The notes under the pieces: model-generated
What the model was told of the DNA's origin: nothing
The model's input: the letters and a program-made list of their open reading frames with translations, nothing else
Databases searched by the model: none
Program-made: the position numbers and the translations under genes
Assembly (NCBI GenBank): GCA_963781675.1
Contig: CAWAGF010000007.1
Span: 62,001-126,000 of the forward strand
Source of the DNA: SCTD01 sp963781675
GTDB taxonomy: Bacteria; Actinomycetota; Actinomycetes; Mycobacteriales; SCTD01
Direction of reading: 5' to 3'
DNA length: 64,000 bases
Shown here: positions 37,060 to 45,221 of the stretch, one piece after another
Layout: each line of letters starts with the position of its first letter
Position numbering within the stretch: the first letter of the stretch is position 1

Positions 37060-37090
37060 ACGGGTTGTCCCGTTTCGACCATGGCCCGTT
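37060..37090. promoter_or_regulatory. Possible shared control motif in the surface protein / GT39 divergent gap
   Basis: The 183-base divergent gap contains the palindrome ACGGGTTGTCCCGT (37060-37073), directly followed by TTCGACCATGGCCCGTT. A very similar string (GTCC, GTTT, GGAC, GGCCCGT in the same order) occurs upstream of bldC at 40961-40980. The two sites share a spaced block of about 22 bases, which suggests a common regulator or sigma factor. Confidence 0.35.
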
Positions 37091-37173
37091 GGGACTATCT
37101 GTGCCCTACCCGTCACGGTGCGCCCGGGTCCGCGGCCTCTGCCCGAAGATGTCCCCCCGCCTAGCCTGGACGG

Positions 37174-38577
37174 GTGCCCCGGGTGCCGCAGTCGACGCGC
37201 CCGCGGCGCCCTGACCTGCTGCTCCTCCTCCCACCGCTGGTCCTGGCCGTCCTGGGCAGCGCGCTGCTGAGCCGGCGCCGCAGCCTCTGGTACGACGAGC
37301 TCTTCACGGCGCAGGTCGCGCCGCTGCCGCTCGGCCGGATCGCCGACGCGGTGCTGTCCGGCCACGGGACCGCGCCGTACCTCGCGAGCGTCCCGCCCTC
37401 CTACAACGCGCCGTACTACGTCGTGGTGCACGGCTGGCTGGCCCTGCTGCACCAGCCGCCCGGCGAGCTGTCGCTGCGCTCGCTGTCGCTGGTGGCCGCC
37501 GTCCTCGGGGTGCTGCTGCTCGTCCGGGCGGTGCACCGGCTCGCCGGCCGGACCGCTGCCGTGGCCGCCGGCCTCGCCGCCGCCACGAACCCGCTGCTGC
37601 TGGAGTACTCCGTCGAGGCGCGCGGCTACGGCCTCGCGGTCCTCGCGACCTGCGCCACGGCGCTGGCCCTGGTGCGGTGGCTGGACGGCGGGAGCCTGTG
37701 GCCCTGCGCGCTGGGCGCGACGGCGGCGGGCCTGGCCCACTGGTTCGCGCTGCCGGTGGTCGCCGGCCTCGCGCTGGCCGGGCTGCTGCTGCGCCGGCGC
37801 GCGGCGCTGCCGCTGGTCGCGGTCACGGCGCTGGCCGCGCTGCCCGCGCTCGCGCTCGTCGTCCTCGCCGCACGCGTGGACGCCGGCGGCACGACGACCG
37901 GCTGGATCGCCGACACCGGCGGGGCCGTCCCCTGGCTGTCGCTGCAGGCGTGGACCTCGAAGTCCCCGCCGCTGCTGGCGATGACGCTGCTCGGCGTCGC
38001 GCTGGCGGTGCGTGCGCGGACCCGCCTGGTGGCCGTCGGGCTGTGCTGGGTGCTCGTGCCCGTGCTGCTCGTGACGCTCGCCGAGCTGGCCCGGCCGGTG
38101 TTCGTGCCGCGCTACCTCCTGCCGGGCCTGCTCGGGCTGGCGGTGCTGGCCGGGGCGGGACTGGCCGGCCGCTGGCGGGGCGCGGGGGTCGCCGCCCTGG
38201 TGGCCGCGTCGCTGTTCGCCTCCGCCCCGCTCGCGACGGCACCGCCCCGCGACGACGCCAAGGGGGCGGTGGCCGCCCTCGCGGCGCAGCACGTGGCCGG
38301 GCAGCCGGTGGTGGCGGTGGACCGGCGGGCGGCGCTCGCGCTGGTGCAGTACGCCCGGGGGTCGGTGCGCGACGACCTGCTGCTGCCGCCGGACGACGCC
38401 CCCCCGGGGGAGGAGGTCGTGTGGTTGCTGCGCCCCAAGAGCTACACCGCGCCGCTCGCGCGGTCCGACGACGACGACCAGCTGGAGGGTCGCGGGTTCG
38501 TCGTCGTCCAGACGCAGGTGTTCGACGGGTCGAGCGTGGCGATGGTGCTGCAGAGGTGGACGCTTGCGCGGCGGTGA
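37174..38577 (+). CDS. GT39/ArnT-like polyprenyl-phosphate-dependent glycosyltransferase
   Basis: This 467-residue membrane protein has about ten hydrophobic helices. Near the N terminus RRRSLWYDELFTAQVA contains the Asp-Glu pair typical of the first loop of GT-C enzymes such as mannosyltransferases and ArnT. PPSYNAPYYVVVHGWL and YSVEARGYGLAVL follow. The C-terminal 100 residues are extracytoplasmic. The GTG start at 37174 opens with a basic stretch. It is expected to transfer a sugar from a lipid carrier outside the membrane. The convergent GT2 gene begins 43 bases downstream of its stop. Confidence 0.78.
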   Translation: MPRVPQSTRPRRPDLLLLLPPLVLAVLGSALLSRRRSLWYDELFTAQVAPLPLGRIADAVLSGHGTAPYLASVPPSYNAPYYVVVHGWLALLHQPPGELSLRSLSLVAAVLGVLLLVRAVHRLAGRTAAVAAGLAAATNPLLLEYSVEARGYGLAVLATCATALALVRWLDGGSLWPCALGATAAGLAHWFALPVVAGLALAGLLLRRRAALPLVAVTALAALPALALVVLAARVDAGGTTTGWIADTGGAVPWLSLQAWTSKSPPLLAMTLLGVALAVRARTRLVAVGLCWVLVPVLLVTLAELARPVFVPRYLLPGLLGLAVLAGAGLAGRWRGAGVAALVAASLFASAPLATAPPRDDAKGAVAALAAQHVAGQPVVAVDRRAALALVQYARGSVRDDLLLPPDDAPPGEEVVWLLRPKSYTAPLARSDDDDQLEGRGFVVVQTQVFDGSSVAMVLQRWTLARR

Positions 38578-38619
38578 CGGCTCGGGCCTGTCGCTGCGCT
38601 CCCTGACGGCCCTACGCCG

Positions 38620-39279
38620 TCACCGTCGCTTCAGCGTCCACAGCAGGGTGCGCGCGGACTGCTGCACGCGGGCTCGCGTGGTCCAGGCCGACGAGCCGAG
38701 CTCGCGCTCCGCTCGCTCGACGGGGACCGAGGCGAGTGCGAGCCCCGACGCGCCCAGCGCCGCCACCAGGGAGGGGGCTTGGAGGCGGAGGACGGCGGAC
38801 CGGGCGCGGGGGTCCATCGCGAGGAAGGCGCCGGCGTCGGGGGGCAGGCCGGTCAGGCGGGCCATGAGGGCGCGGTGGGCGCGGCCGGTGAGCAGTCGCA
38901 GGGGGGACTCGTACGACCCGCGGCGGCCGGCGAAGACGGCGGCGACGTCACCGGCAGCGAGCCGGTCGAGCAGCAGCGGGACGGCCTCGGGCGGGTCCTG
39001 CAGGTCGGCGTCGAGGCAGACCCAGGCGTCCGCGTCGCCGTCCGCGGCCAGGCCGAGGGCGAGCGCGCGGTGCTGGCCGACGTTCTGCGGCAGGACCTGC
39101 GCCACGACGCGGGGGTCGGCAGCCAGCCGCGCGGCGACGGCGGCGCTGTCGTCCGGCGAGGCGTCCACCACGAGCCGGACGCTCCAGTCGTGGCCGGCGA
39201 GCGCGGCGCCGAGCCGCGACACGAGCGGCGACAGGGTGCCGGCGTTGCCGTAGACCGGCACGACGACGGCGACCCTCAC
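38620..39279 (-). CDS. Family 2 glycosyltransferase
   Basis: This 219-residue enzyme has the GT-A start VRVAVVVPVYGNAGTLSPLV, the nucleotide-binding VVDASPDDS and the metal-binding CLDADLQDPPEAV with the DxD-like motif. It lacks the C-terminal membrane helices of dolichol-phosphate mannosyltransferases and is therefore short. Its GTG start overlaps the stop of the epimerase by four bases, so the two are co-translated and probably work on the same sugar. Confidence 0.82.
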   Translation of the reverse strand: MRVAVVVPVYGNAGTLSPLVSRLGAALAGHDWSVRLVVDASPDDSAAVAARLAADPRVVAQVLPQNVGQHRALALGLAADGDADAWVCLDADLQDPPEAVPLLLDRLAAGDVAAVFAGRRGSYESPLRLLTGRAHRALMARLTGLPPDAGAFLAMDPRARSAVLRLQAPSLVAALGASGLALASVPVERAERELGSSAWTTRARVQQSARTLLWTLKRR

Positions 39280-40138
39280 GTGGCCGCCCACGTCCGGGCG
39301 AGCCCGGTCCGCAGGTCGAGCCGCGGCTCCCAGCCGAGCAGCGTGCGGGCCAGCGCGGGGTCGGCGACCCAGGAGGCGGCGTCCCAGGAGCGGCCCTCGT
39401 GGGCGCCGACGGCGGTGCGGACCTCGCGCCCGGTGACCTCGGCGGCGAGCGCGACCAGCTCCTCGTTGGCGGTCTGCACGCCGGTCCCGACGTTGAGCAC
39501 CTGACCGGGCGGGAGGTCGTCGGCGGCGGCCGCGAGCAGGCAGGCCTCGACGACGTCGTCGACGTGCACCCAGTCGCGCCGTGAGCCCGGAGCGGTCAGC
39601 GGCAGCACCTCGCCGGTGGCCGCCGCCCGCAGCACCGCCGGCACGAAGCGGGTCGCCTTGTCGTGCGCGCCGTACACCTGGAACGCCCGCAGGACGGTCG
39701 ACCGCAGCCCGCGCTCGGTGGCGGCGGCGGCCAGCAGCAGCGAGCCGGCCGCCTTGGTGGCGCCGAAGAGGCCGCGCGGGCGCAGCGGCGCGTCCTCCCC
39801 CATCGGCCCGCCGGTCTCGGCGTACTCCGTCGAGGACCCCAGCCGGACCACGGCGCGGCAGGACGCCGGCAGCGCCTGCACGAGGTGCACGCCCGACATC
39901 GCGTTGACGAGCACGGCGTCGAGGTCGCGGGTGCGTGCGGCGGCCAGGTGGAAGGCCACCTCGACCTCGGGCACGGCGAAGGGGGCCGGTCAGGTCGACC
40001 GGCAGCGGCTCGACGTCGGGCGGGGCGGGCGCGCCCGGTCGCACGCGTCCCGACGACGTCCCAGCCGTCGGCGACCAGCCGGGCGCACAGGTGCCGGCCG
40101 ACGAAGCCGCCGGCGCCGGTGACCAGCGCGCGCGTCAC
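39276..40138 (-). pseudogene. NAD-dependent epimerase/dehydratase, two frameshifts
   Basis: This is an extended short-chain dehydrogenase of about 287 residues. The N-terminal motif is ALVTGAGGFVGRHLC and the rest follows in a second frame (APAPPDVEPLPVDLTG) and a third (MPEVEVAFHLAAARTRDLDA to the end). SSTEYAETGG, the YGAHDKATRF stretch and WVHVDDVVEACLLA match the family. The breaks lie near 40042-40048 and within a run of five G (39981-39985, + strand). Each needs removal of one base. It is coupled to the aldolase gene upstream and to GT2 downstream by four-base overlaps. Confidence 0.8.
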
Positions 40139-40923
40139 GCCGGCTGGGCCACCGGCAGCACCGCGTCGAGCAGCTCGAGGCGGTCGGCCAGCACCTCGCC
40201 GTCCGTGCGGAGCCGGTCGCCGGCGCAGGCGGCGAGGATCCGCGGCACCTCGTCGTAGACGCTGCGCCCCGCGACGTCGGCGGTGAAGGAGCGGCGCAGG
40301 AAGGTGAACGACGCGCCGAGGCGGGCAAGCTCCGCGGACAGCAGCCGGGACGGCACCGGCCAGCCGGCGTCCGGCCGGGTGAGGCCGGCCACGCCGAAGG
40401 GGACGGTGCAGGCGGCGGCGACCCGGTCGGCGGTGCCGTCGACGAGCGGGTGGAACAGCGCGTCGCTGCGCCGGTCGATGCGCAGGTCGTTCAGGCCGAG
40501 GTAGACGCGGGACAGCGGGCGGGCGACCAGCTCGTCGACCCGGTCGACCGCGTCCTGCGTCTCCACGAGGATCCCGAGGCCGCAGCGACCGGCGACGGCC
40601 TCCAGCGCGAGGTCGACCTGCTCGGGCGTGCGCACCATCGGCAGCAGCACCTCGTCGGCGCCCAGGCGGACGGCGAGGTCGACCTCGGCGGCGGTCCACG
40701 GGCCGGCGCCGTTGACCCGGCACAGCACCCGCCCGCCGGTGGCGGCGCGGACGCGGGCCAGGTCCTGCGGGGTGTCCTGGTTGATCTGGGTGCCCTCGCC
40801 GGCCTGCCGCCGGGCCTTGCCGCGGCGCTCCCAGTCGACGATCACGCCGGCCGCGCCGGCCTGCACGCAGGAGGAGGCGAAGACCGGGTCGGTGCTGAAG
40901 ACGAAGAGCTCCACGGCCCTCAT
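40135..40923 (-). CDS. HpcH/HpaI aldolase/citrate lyase family protein
   Basis: This 262-residue TIM-barrel protein has the start MRAVELFVFSTDPVFAS and the motifs GVIVDWERRGKA, VLCRVNG and LLPMVRTPEQVD, followed by ILVETQDAV. These match the class II aldolase/citrate lyase beta-like superfamily, with Glu and Asp positions for metal binding. The reaction cannot be told from sequence. Its overlap with the epimerase and GT2 genes suggests a step in making a surface sugar. The ATG is preceded immediately by an iron-box-like sequence. Confidence 0.72.
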   Translation of the reverse strand: MRAVELFVFSTDPVFASSCVQAGAAGVIVDWERRGKARRQAGEGTQINQDTPQDLARVRAATGGRVLCRVNGAGPWTAAEVDLAVRLGADEVLLPMVRTPEQVDLALEAVAGRCGLGILVETQDAVDRVDELVARPLSRVYLGLNDLRIDRRSDALFHPLVDGTADRVAAACTVPFGVAGLTRPDAGWPVPSRLLSAELARLGASFTFLRRSFTADVAGRSVYDEVPRILAACAGDRLRTDGEVLADRLELLDAVLPVAQPA

Positions 40924-40924
40924 G

Positions 40925-40943
40925 TTAGGGCAACCTCACCTGA
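40925..40943 (-). promoter_or_regulatory. Iron-box-like palindrome (IdeR/DmdR type), weak match
   Basis: TTAGGGCAACCTCACCTGA matches about 13 to 15 of 19 positions of the actinobacterial DtxR-family site (TTAGGTTAGGCTAACCTAA), with the outer half-sites best kept. It lies directly before the ATG of the aldolase gene. No iron-uptake gene is nearby, so the site is tentative. Confidence 0.3.
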
Positions 40944-41052
40944 CCGGGACACGCAGATCTGTCCGTTTGGACACGGCCCGTCACCCGTGCGTGGTTCTCT
41001 CGTTGGGTTGATCAAGCACCGGGGGTGGGCCCCGGGCGAGGGGGGAGCACAG

Positions 41053-41298
41053 ATGGACGAGTCGCAGGCATCGCGGGGACGCCTCCTGACGCCGGGCGAG
41101 GTGGCGACGCTGTTCCGCGTCGACCCCAAGACCGTCACCCGCTGGGCGGCCGCCGGCCGCATCAGCAGCATCCGCACCCCCGGCGGCCACCGCCGCTTCC
41201 GCGAGTCCGAGGTCCGCGCGCTGCTCGAGGGCGGCCGGACCCTGGCCGGCGAGATCCCCGCGCAGCCGCAGCCCGGTCGCACCAGCGCCTCGATCTAG
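41053..41298 (+). CDS. bldC: BldC-family MerR-like DNA-binding regulator
   Basis: This 81-residue protein is a single winged-helix domain. LTPGEVATLFRVDPKTVTRW is the recognition part and IRTPGGHRRFRESEVRALL the wing and last helix. The match to actinobacterial BldC is close over its whole length. BldC binds direct repeats cooperatively and controls the onset of development in streptomycetes. The ATG has GGGGGAG nine bases upstream. The 129-base upstream gap carries the palindrome TGTCCGTTTGGACA (40960-40973). Confidence 0.92.
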   Translation: MDESQASRGRLLTPGEVATLFRVDPKTVTRWAAAGRISSIRTPGGHRRFRESEVRALLEGGRTLAGEIPAQPQPGRTSASI

Positions 41299-41335
41299 CC
41301 GCTACCCTCCGCGCGTCCCGCGGAAGGAGAGCCCC

Positions 41336-41731
41336 GTGCTGTACGGCGGTGGCGCGCTGTTCTTCGTCGAGCTCGGCCTCGTCGTCTACTGCGTGCTCAA
41401 CATCATCACCACGCCCGACGCCGACGTGCGCAACCTGCCCAAGCTCCTGTGGCTGGTGCTCGTCCTGCTCTTCCCGATCGTCGGCGGCATCGCCTGGCTG
41501 GTGGCCGGCCGGCCGCAGGGCCCGGTGCGCTCGCTGCCGTACAAGGGCAACACCGGGATCCCGCCGGAGTACGACCGGCCGGGGCGCGCCACGGCCTACT
41601 CCCCCGACGACGACGAGGCGTTCCTGCGCGGCCTGCGGGAGCGCGCCGAGCAGCAGCGGCGGGCGGCCGAGCAGGAGCGCAAGGCCCGTGAGGCCCGCGA
41701 GGCCGACCCGGGATCGTCCGACCCCCGCTAG
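41336..41731 (+). CDS. PLDc_N domain membrane protein 1
   Basis: This 131-residue protein has two hydrophobic helices (about 5-24 and 38-57), with NLPKLLWLVLVLLFPIVGGI typical of the phospholipase D N-terminal domain family, and a charged Arg/Glu-rich C-terminal helix. No catalytic PLD domain is present. The GTG start is preceded by GGAAGGAGA. The next gene is a shorter paralogue. Confidence 0.78.
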   Translation: MLYGGGALFFVELGLVVYCVLNIITTPDADVRNLPKLLWLVLVLLFPIVGGIAWLVAGRPQGPVRSLPYKGNTGIPPEYDRPGRATAYSPDDDEAFLRGLRERAEQQRRAAEQERKAREAREADPGSSDPR

Positions 41732-41745
41732 GCGTTGGACCCTTC

Positions 41746-42018
41746 GTGGTCCTCCTGTACGCCGTCTCGCTCCTCCTGCTCGTCGTCTGCGTGCTCGACG
41801 TGCTCCGCACGCCGCGCGAGCTCGTCCGCACGCTGCCCAAGCCGCTGTGGCTGCTGGTCGTGCTGCCGCCGGTGTTCGGGCCGGCAGCGTGGTTCCTCGC
41901 CGGCCGACCGGCCCGCGACGCCGTGCCCGCACCGCGTGCCGAGCGCGGGGCGCCGGACGACGACGAGGACTTCCTGCGCGAGCTGGACCGGCGCCGCCGC
42001 GACCCGCGGGACGGCTGA
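41746..42018 (+). CDS. PLDc_N domain membrane protein 2 (paralogue of the preceding gene)
   Basis: This 90-residue protein repeats the layout of its neighbour: a first helix, then DVLRTPRELVRTLPKPLWLL leading into the second helix, then PDDDEDFLRELDRRRRD. It lies 14 bases after the first gene and probably arose by tandem duplication. The GTG start at 41746 has no strong ribosome site, so translation may depend on the gene before it. Confidence 0.68.
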   Translation: MVLLYAVSLLLLVVCVLDVLRTPRELVRTLPKPLWLLVVLPPVFGPAAWFLAGRPARDAVPAPRAERGAPDDDEDFLRELDRRRRDPRDG

Positions 42019-42100
42019 CGTTCCACAGGCTGCCTGGCAGCCCTGACGCCTCGTCCGTGCGGAGGCCACGCTGGTGACATGGCCGAGCCGGGGGAGCACC

Positions 42101-42637
42101 ATGAGCCACGTGACCGTCATGCCACGCGCCGGGGACTGGACCGCGGACGACCTCGACGACCTGCCTGATGACGGCCTGCGCTACGAGCTCGTGGACGGGG
42201 TGCTCCTGGTGAGCCCGTCTCCCTCGGCGATCCACCAGGTGGCCGTCGTGAACCTCGTGGAGGTGCTGCTCCGGCAGGCGCCGCCGGAGATGAGGGTGCT
42301 CACCGCACCCCTGGACGTCCGCTTCAGCCCGGCGCGTCAGCTGCAGCCCGACGTCCTCGTCGTCCCCCGCGAGGCGCCGACCCTCCGGCTGGAGCGGCAG
42401 CCGCTGCTGGTCGTCGAGGTGCTCTCCGCCAGCAGCCGCGCCACGGACCTCACCCTCAAGCGGCACGTGTACGAGCAGGCCGGTGTGCCGTCGTACTGGC
42501 TGCTCGACACGGACGCGCCGTCGCTGACGGTGCTCGAGCTGCAGGACGGCGCGTACGTCGAGGTGGCGAGCAGCGGGTCGGTGACCGTGCAACGACCGTT
42601 CCCGGTGACGCTCGTCCCGGAGGAGCTGGTCCGCTAG
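42101..42637 (+). CDS. Uma2-family (DUF820) endonuclease-like protein
   Basis: This 178-residue protein has the PD-(D/E)XK layout of the Uma2 family: GLRYELVDGVLLVSPSPS, then LQPDVLVV (Asp), then PLLVVEVLSASSRATDLTLK (Glu and Lys) and YEQAGVPSYWLLD. The biological role of these proteins is unknown. The ATG at 42101 has GGGGGAG upstream, the same ribosome site as bldC. The TAG stop overlaps the stop of the convergent ccsB gene. Confidence 0.85.
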   Translation: MSHVTVMPRAGDWTADDLDDLPDDGLRYELVDGVLLVSPSPSAIHQVAVVNLVEVLLRQAPPEMRVLTAPLDVRFSPARQLQPDVLVVPREAPTLRLERQPLLVVEVLSASSRATDLTLKRHVYEQAGVPSYWLLDTDAPSLTVLELQDGAYVEVASSGSVTVQRPFPVTLVPEELVR

Positions 42638-43611
42638 GCGTAGGAGTGGAAGCCCACCACGAAGATGTTCACGACGTAGTAGTCGATGACGAGGGCGCCG
42701 GCCGCGGCGACGCCGATCCACGCCGACTTGGTGCCCTTCCAGCCGGCGGTCGCACGGGCGTGCAGGTAGCCGGCGTAGAGCACCCAGGTGATGAACGACC
42801 AGGTCTCCTTGGGGTCCCAGCCCCAGTACCGGCCCCACGCCGACTCGGCCCAGATCGCCCCCGCGATGATCGCGAACGTCCAGACCGGGAACGCGAAGGC
42901 GATGACGGCGTACGTCACGCGGTCGAGCGTCGGGGCCGCCGGCAGGGCCGAGCCCAGCGAGACGGGGAAGCGGGAGGCCTTGCCGGCCAGGGCGTTCTCG
43001 TCGTGCCTGGCCCGCACGAGGTAGAGCAGCGCGACGATGCCGGACAGCAGGAAGGCGCCCGACGACACGACCGCGGCGAAGACGTGGATCTTGATCCAGT
43101 ACGAGTCGAGCGCGGGGACCAGCGGCCCGGCCGCGGTGTAGAGCACGGTGCCGGCGAGGCCGAGGTAGAGCACCACCGGGACCATCACGAAGGCGCCGAG
43201 GCTGCGCTCGACCTTGCCGGTGAGCACCAGCACCAGGAACGTCACGACGCCGGTCAGGGCCACGGCCGAGGAGAACTCGTACATGTTCCCCCACGGCACC
43301 CGGTCGGCGGCGAGGCCGCGGGAGACCACGGACACGACGTGCACGCAGGCGCCGACCAGCGTGAGCAGCAGCCCGACCTGGCCGGCCTTGCTGTTCACGG
43401 TCCGCTCGGGGGCCGGCGGCGGGGCGAGCGCGGTGGTGCCGGCCATCGCGGCCGTGCGCTCGGCGGCGGCGCTGCGGGTGGCGGCGGTCGCGAGGCGCAG
43501 GGAGCGCTTGCTGGCCTGCTCGCCCGCGAAGGCCAGCATCGCCAGGCCGTAGAGCAGGACGGACGCGAACAGCAGGTCGTCGGACAGCCCGGCCAGTGCC
43601 GTGTCGGTCAC
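42634..43611 (-). CDS. ccsB: Cytochrome c biogenesis protein CcsB (ResC/CcsA type)
   Basis: This 325-residue membrane protein exports and presents haem in System II cytochrome c maturation. The haem-handling motif WGWDPKETWSFITW lies near 270, with conserved His residues in KIHVFAAVVSSG and elsewhere. About eight hydrophobic helices are visible; a linker follows the first. The GTG start overlaps the resB stop by four bases. It is last in the run resA-ccdA-resB-ccsB. Confidence 0.93.
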   Translation of the reverse strand: MTDTALAGLSDDLLFASVLLYGLAMLAFAGEQASKRSLRLATAATRSAAAERTAAMAGTTALAPPPAPERTVNSKAGQVGLLLTLVGACVHVVSVVSRGLAADRVPWGNMYEFSSAVALTGVVTFLVLVLTGKVERSLGAFVMVPVVLYLGLAGTVLYTAAGPLVPALDSYWIKIHVFAAVVSSGAFLLSGIVALLYLVRARHDENALAGKASRFPVSLGSALPAAPTLDRVTYAVIAFAFPVWTFAIIAGAIWAESAWGRYWGWDPKETWSFITWVLYAGYLHARATAGWKGTKSAWIGVAAAGALVIDYYVVNIFVVGFHSYA

Positions 43612-45221
43612 GCGTGCTCCTCGGTGGTGGGTCGTGCGGTGTCGCGCAGCCGCTGGGCGAGCCGGTCGAACTCCTCGCGGAAGCCCTCCGCGCCGCTGCG
43701 GGCCAGGCCCGCGACCTCCACCACGGTACGGCCGCCGTCGGGGCCCTCGCCTGCCGGGGAGGCGCGCACCCAGACCCGGCGCCGGCGGACGAACAGGGAC
43801 AGGCACAGGCCGAGCACCATGCCGGTGCCGGCGACCAGCGCGAGCCCCTTGCCCGGGTCCTGCGTCACCTGGAAGGTCGCCCACTCCGTCGTCTCGACGT
43901 AGGTGATGCTGCCGCCGCCCGGCATCTCCCAGGTGTCGCCGGGGCTGAGCTTGTGCGCCCGGCCGCCGTCGACCGGCTCCAGCCGGGACCGGTCCTCCAG
44001 CGCGTAGACCGAGGCCGGCGCGCCGGAGTCGATGCCGAGGTCGCCGCGGAAGCCGAGCACCGTCAGGGCCGGGTTGTCCGGCGCCGGGTAGACGGACGTG
44101 ACGCGGCTGGTCTGCGGGTCCTGCACGGTGGTCGGGGTGAAGACGCCCTCGAAGGCGAGCTGCTCGCCGGCGGCGTCCGGCACCTTGATCGTGCAGGTCG
44201 ACAGGAAGGTCGGCCCCTGCGGCAGGCAGGCCACGGTCTGCGGGAGCTCGTTGCCCTCCCGGTCGACCACGAGGACCTTCGGCGCGTAGCCGTGGCCGAG
44301 CAGGTAGGTCTTCGCGCCGTCCACGACCAGCGGGTGGTTGACCCGCACGTTCCGCGGCTTCAGCGGCGCGTCGGGGTCCTCGGCGTAGCGCAGGTCGGCG
44401 TCGAAGGTCAGCGCCTTGCCGTCGTCGGCGTACGTCGCCCGGAAGTCGTCGAGCACGAAGTTGAAGGGCACCAGCCGGTCGGCGTCGAAGCGGCGGCCGG
44501 GCTTGATGTCGTCGAACGCCAGGACGGTGTTGGCGAACCCCTCGCCCTCCTTCACCAGCACCGTGCCCTTGAAGCCGAGCAGCCCGCCCAGGGCGATCCC
44601 GACGAGCAGCGCGACCAGGCTGATGTGGAAGAGCAGGTTGCCGGTCTCGCGGGAGTAGCCGCGCTCAGCGGACAGGCCGTTCCCAGCCCGGACCGTGCGC
44701 CAGCCGCGCAGCTGCTGCTGGGCCGCGGCGAGCACCTCGTCCGGCGTCGCGCCGGTCTCCCAGCGCAGGGTCGCGGGCAGCCGGGACAGCACGCGCGGCA
44801 CGGCCGGCGGCGGGTTCCGCAGCGCGCGGGCGTGCAGCCGCACGCGCGACCACAGGCAGCCGACGAGCGAGATGAACAGCAGCAGGTAGACGGCCGCGAA
44901 CCACGGCGCCCCGAAGGCGTCGAAGGCGAACAGCCGGTCGAGCACCGGTGCGAGCGACGGGTGGTCGGCGAAGTACTGCTGGACGGCCACCGGGTTCTGG
45001 TTGCGCTGCGGCAGGAACGAGCCGGGGACGCTGGCCAGCGCGAGCAGGAACAGCAGCAGCAGCGCGGTGCGCATGCTGGTGAGCTGGCGCCAGGTGCGGC
45101 GCAGCGGGGCGAGCAGCGTGGTCCGCGGCGGCGGGGGCGTCAGCGGCGCGGGGGCGGTCGACAGCCGGGTGGCGTCGTCGAGGTGTGCGGTGCGGCCGGC
45201 CGCGTCGTCGAGCGTGGTCAT
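43608..45221 (-). CDS. resB: Cytochrome c biogenesis protein ResB
   Basis: This 537-residue protein forms the System II haem lyase with CcsB. An N-terminal stretch of 50 polar residues precedes RTWRQLTSMRTALLLLFLLA, the usual ResB start, and SVPGSFLPQRNQNP. A long extracytoplasmic domain lies between the third and last membrane helices. Two cysteines (VACLPQG, LSTCTIK) sit in this domain. The ATG overlaps the ccdA stop by four bases. Confidence 0.93.
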   Translation of the reverse strand: MTTLDDAAGRTAHLDDATRLSTAPAPLTPPPPRTTLLAPLRRTWRQLTSMRTALLLLFLLALASVPGSFLPQRNQNPVAVQQYFADHPSLAPVLDRLFAFDAFGAPWFAAVYLLLFISLVGCLWSRVRLHARALRNPPPAVPRVLSRLPATLRWETGATPDEVLAAAQQQLRGWRTVRAGNGLSAERGYSRETGNLLFHISLVALLVGIALGGLLGFKGTVLVKEGEGFANTVLAFDDIKPGRRFDADRLVPFNFVLDDFRATYADDGKALTFDADLRYAEDPDAPLKPRNVRVNHPLVVDGAKTYLLGHGYAPKVLVVDREGNELPQTVACLPQGPTFLSTCTIKVPDAAGEQLAFEGVFTPTTVQDPQTSRVTSVYPAPDNPALTVLGFRGDLGIDSGAPASVYALEDRSRLEPVDGGRAHKLSPGDTWEMPGGGSITYVETTEWATFQVTQDPGKGLALVAGTGMVLGLCLSLFVRRRRVWVRASPAGEGPDGGRTVVEVAGLARSGAEGFREEFDRLAQRLRDTARPTTEEHA

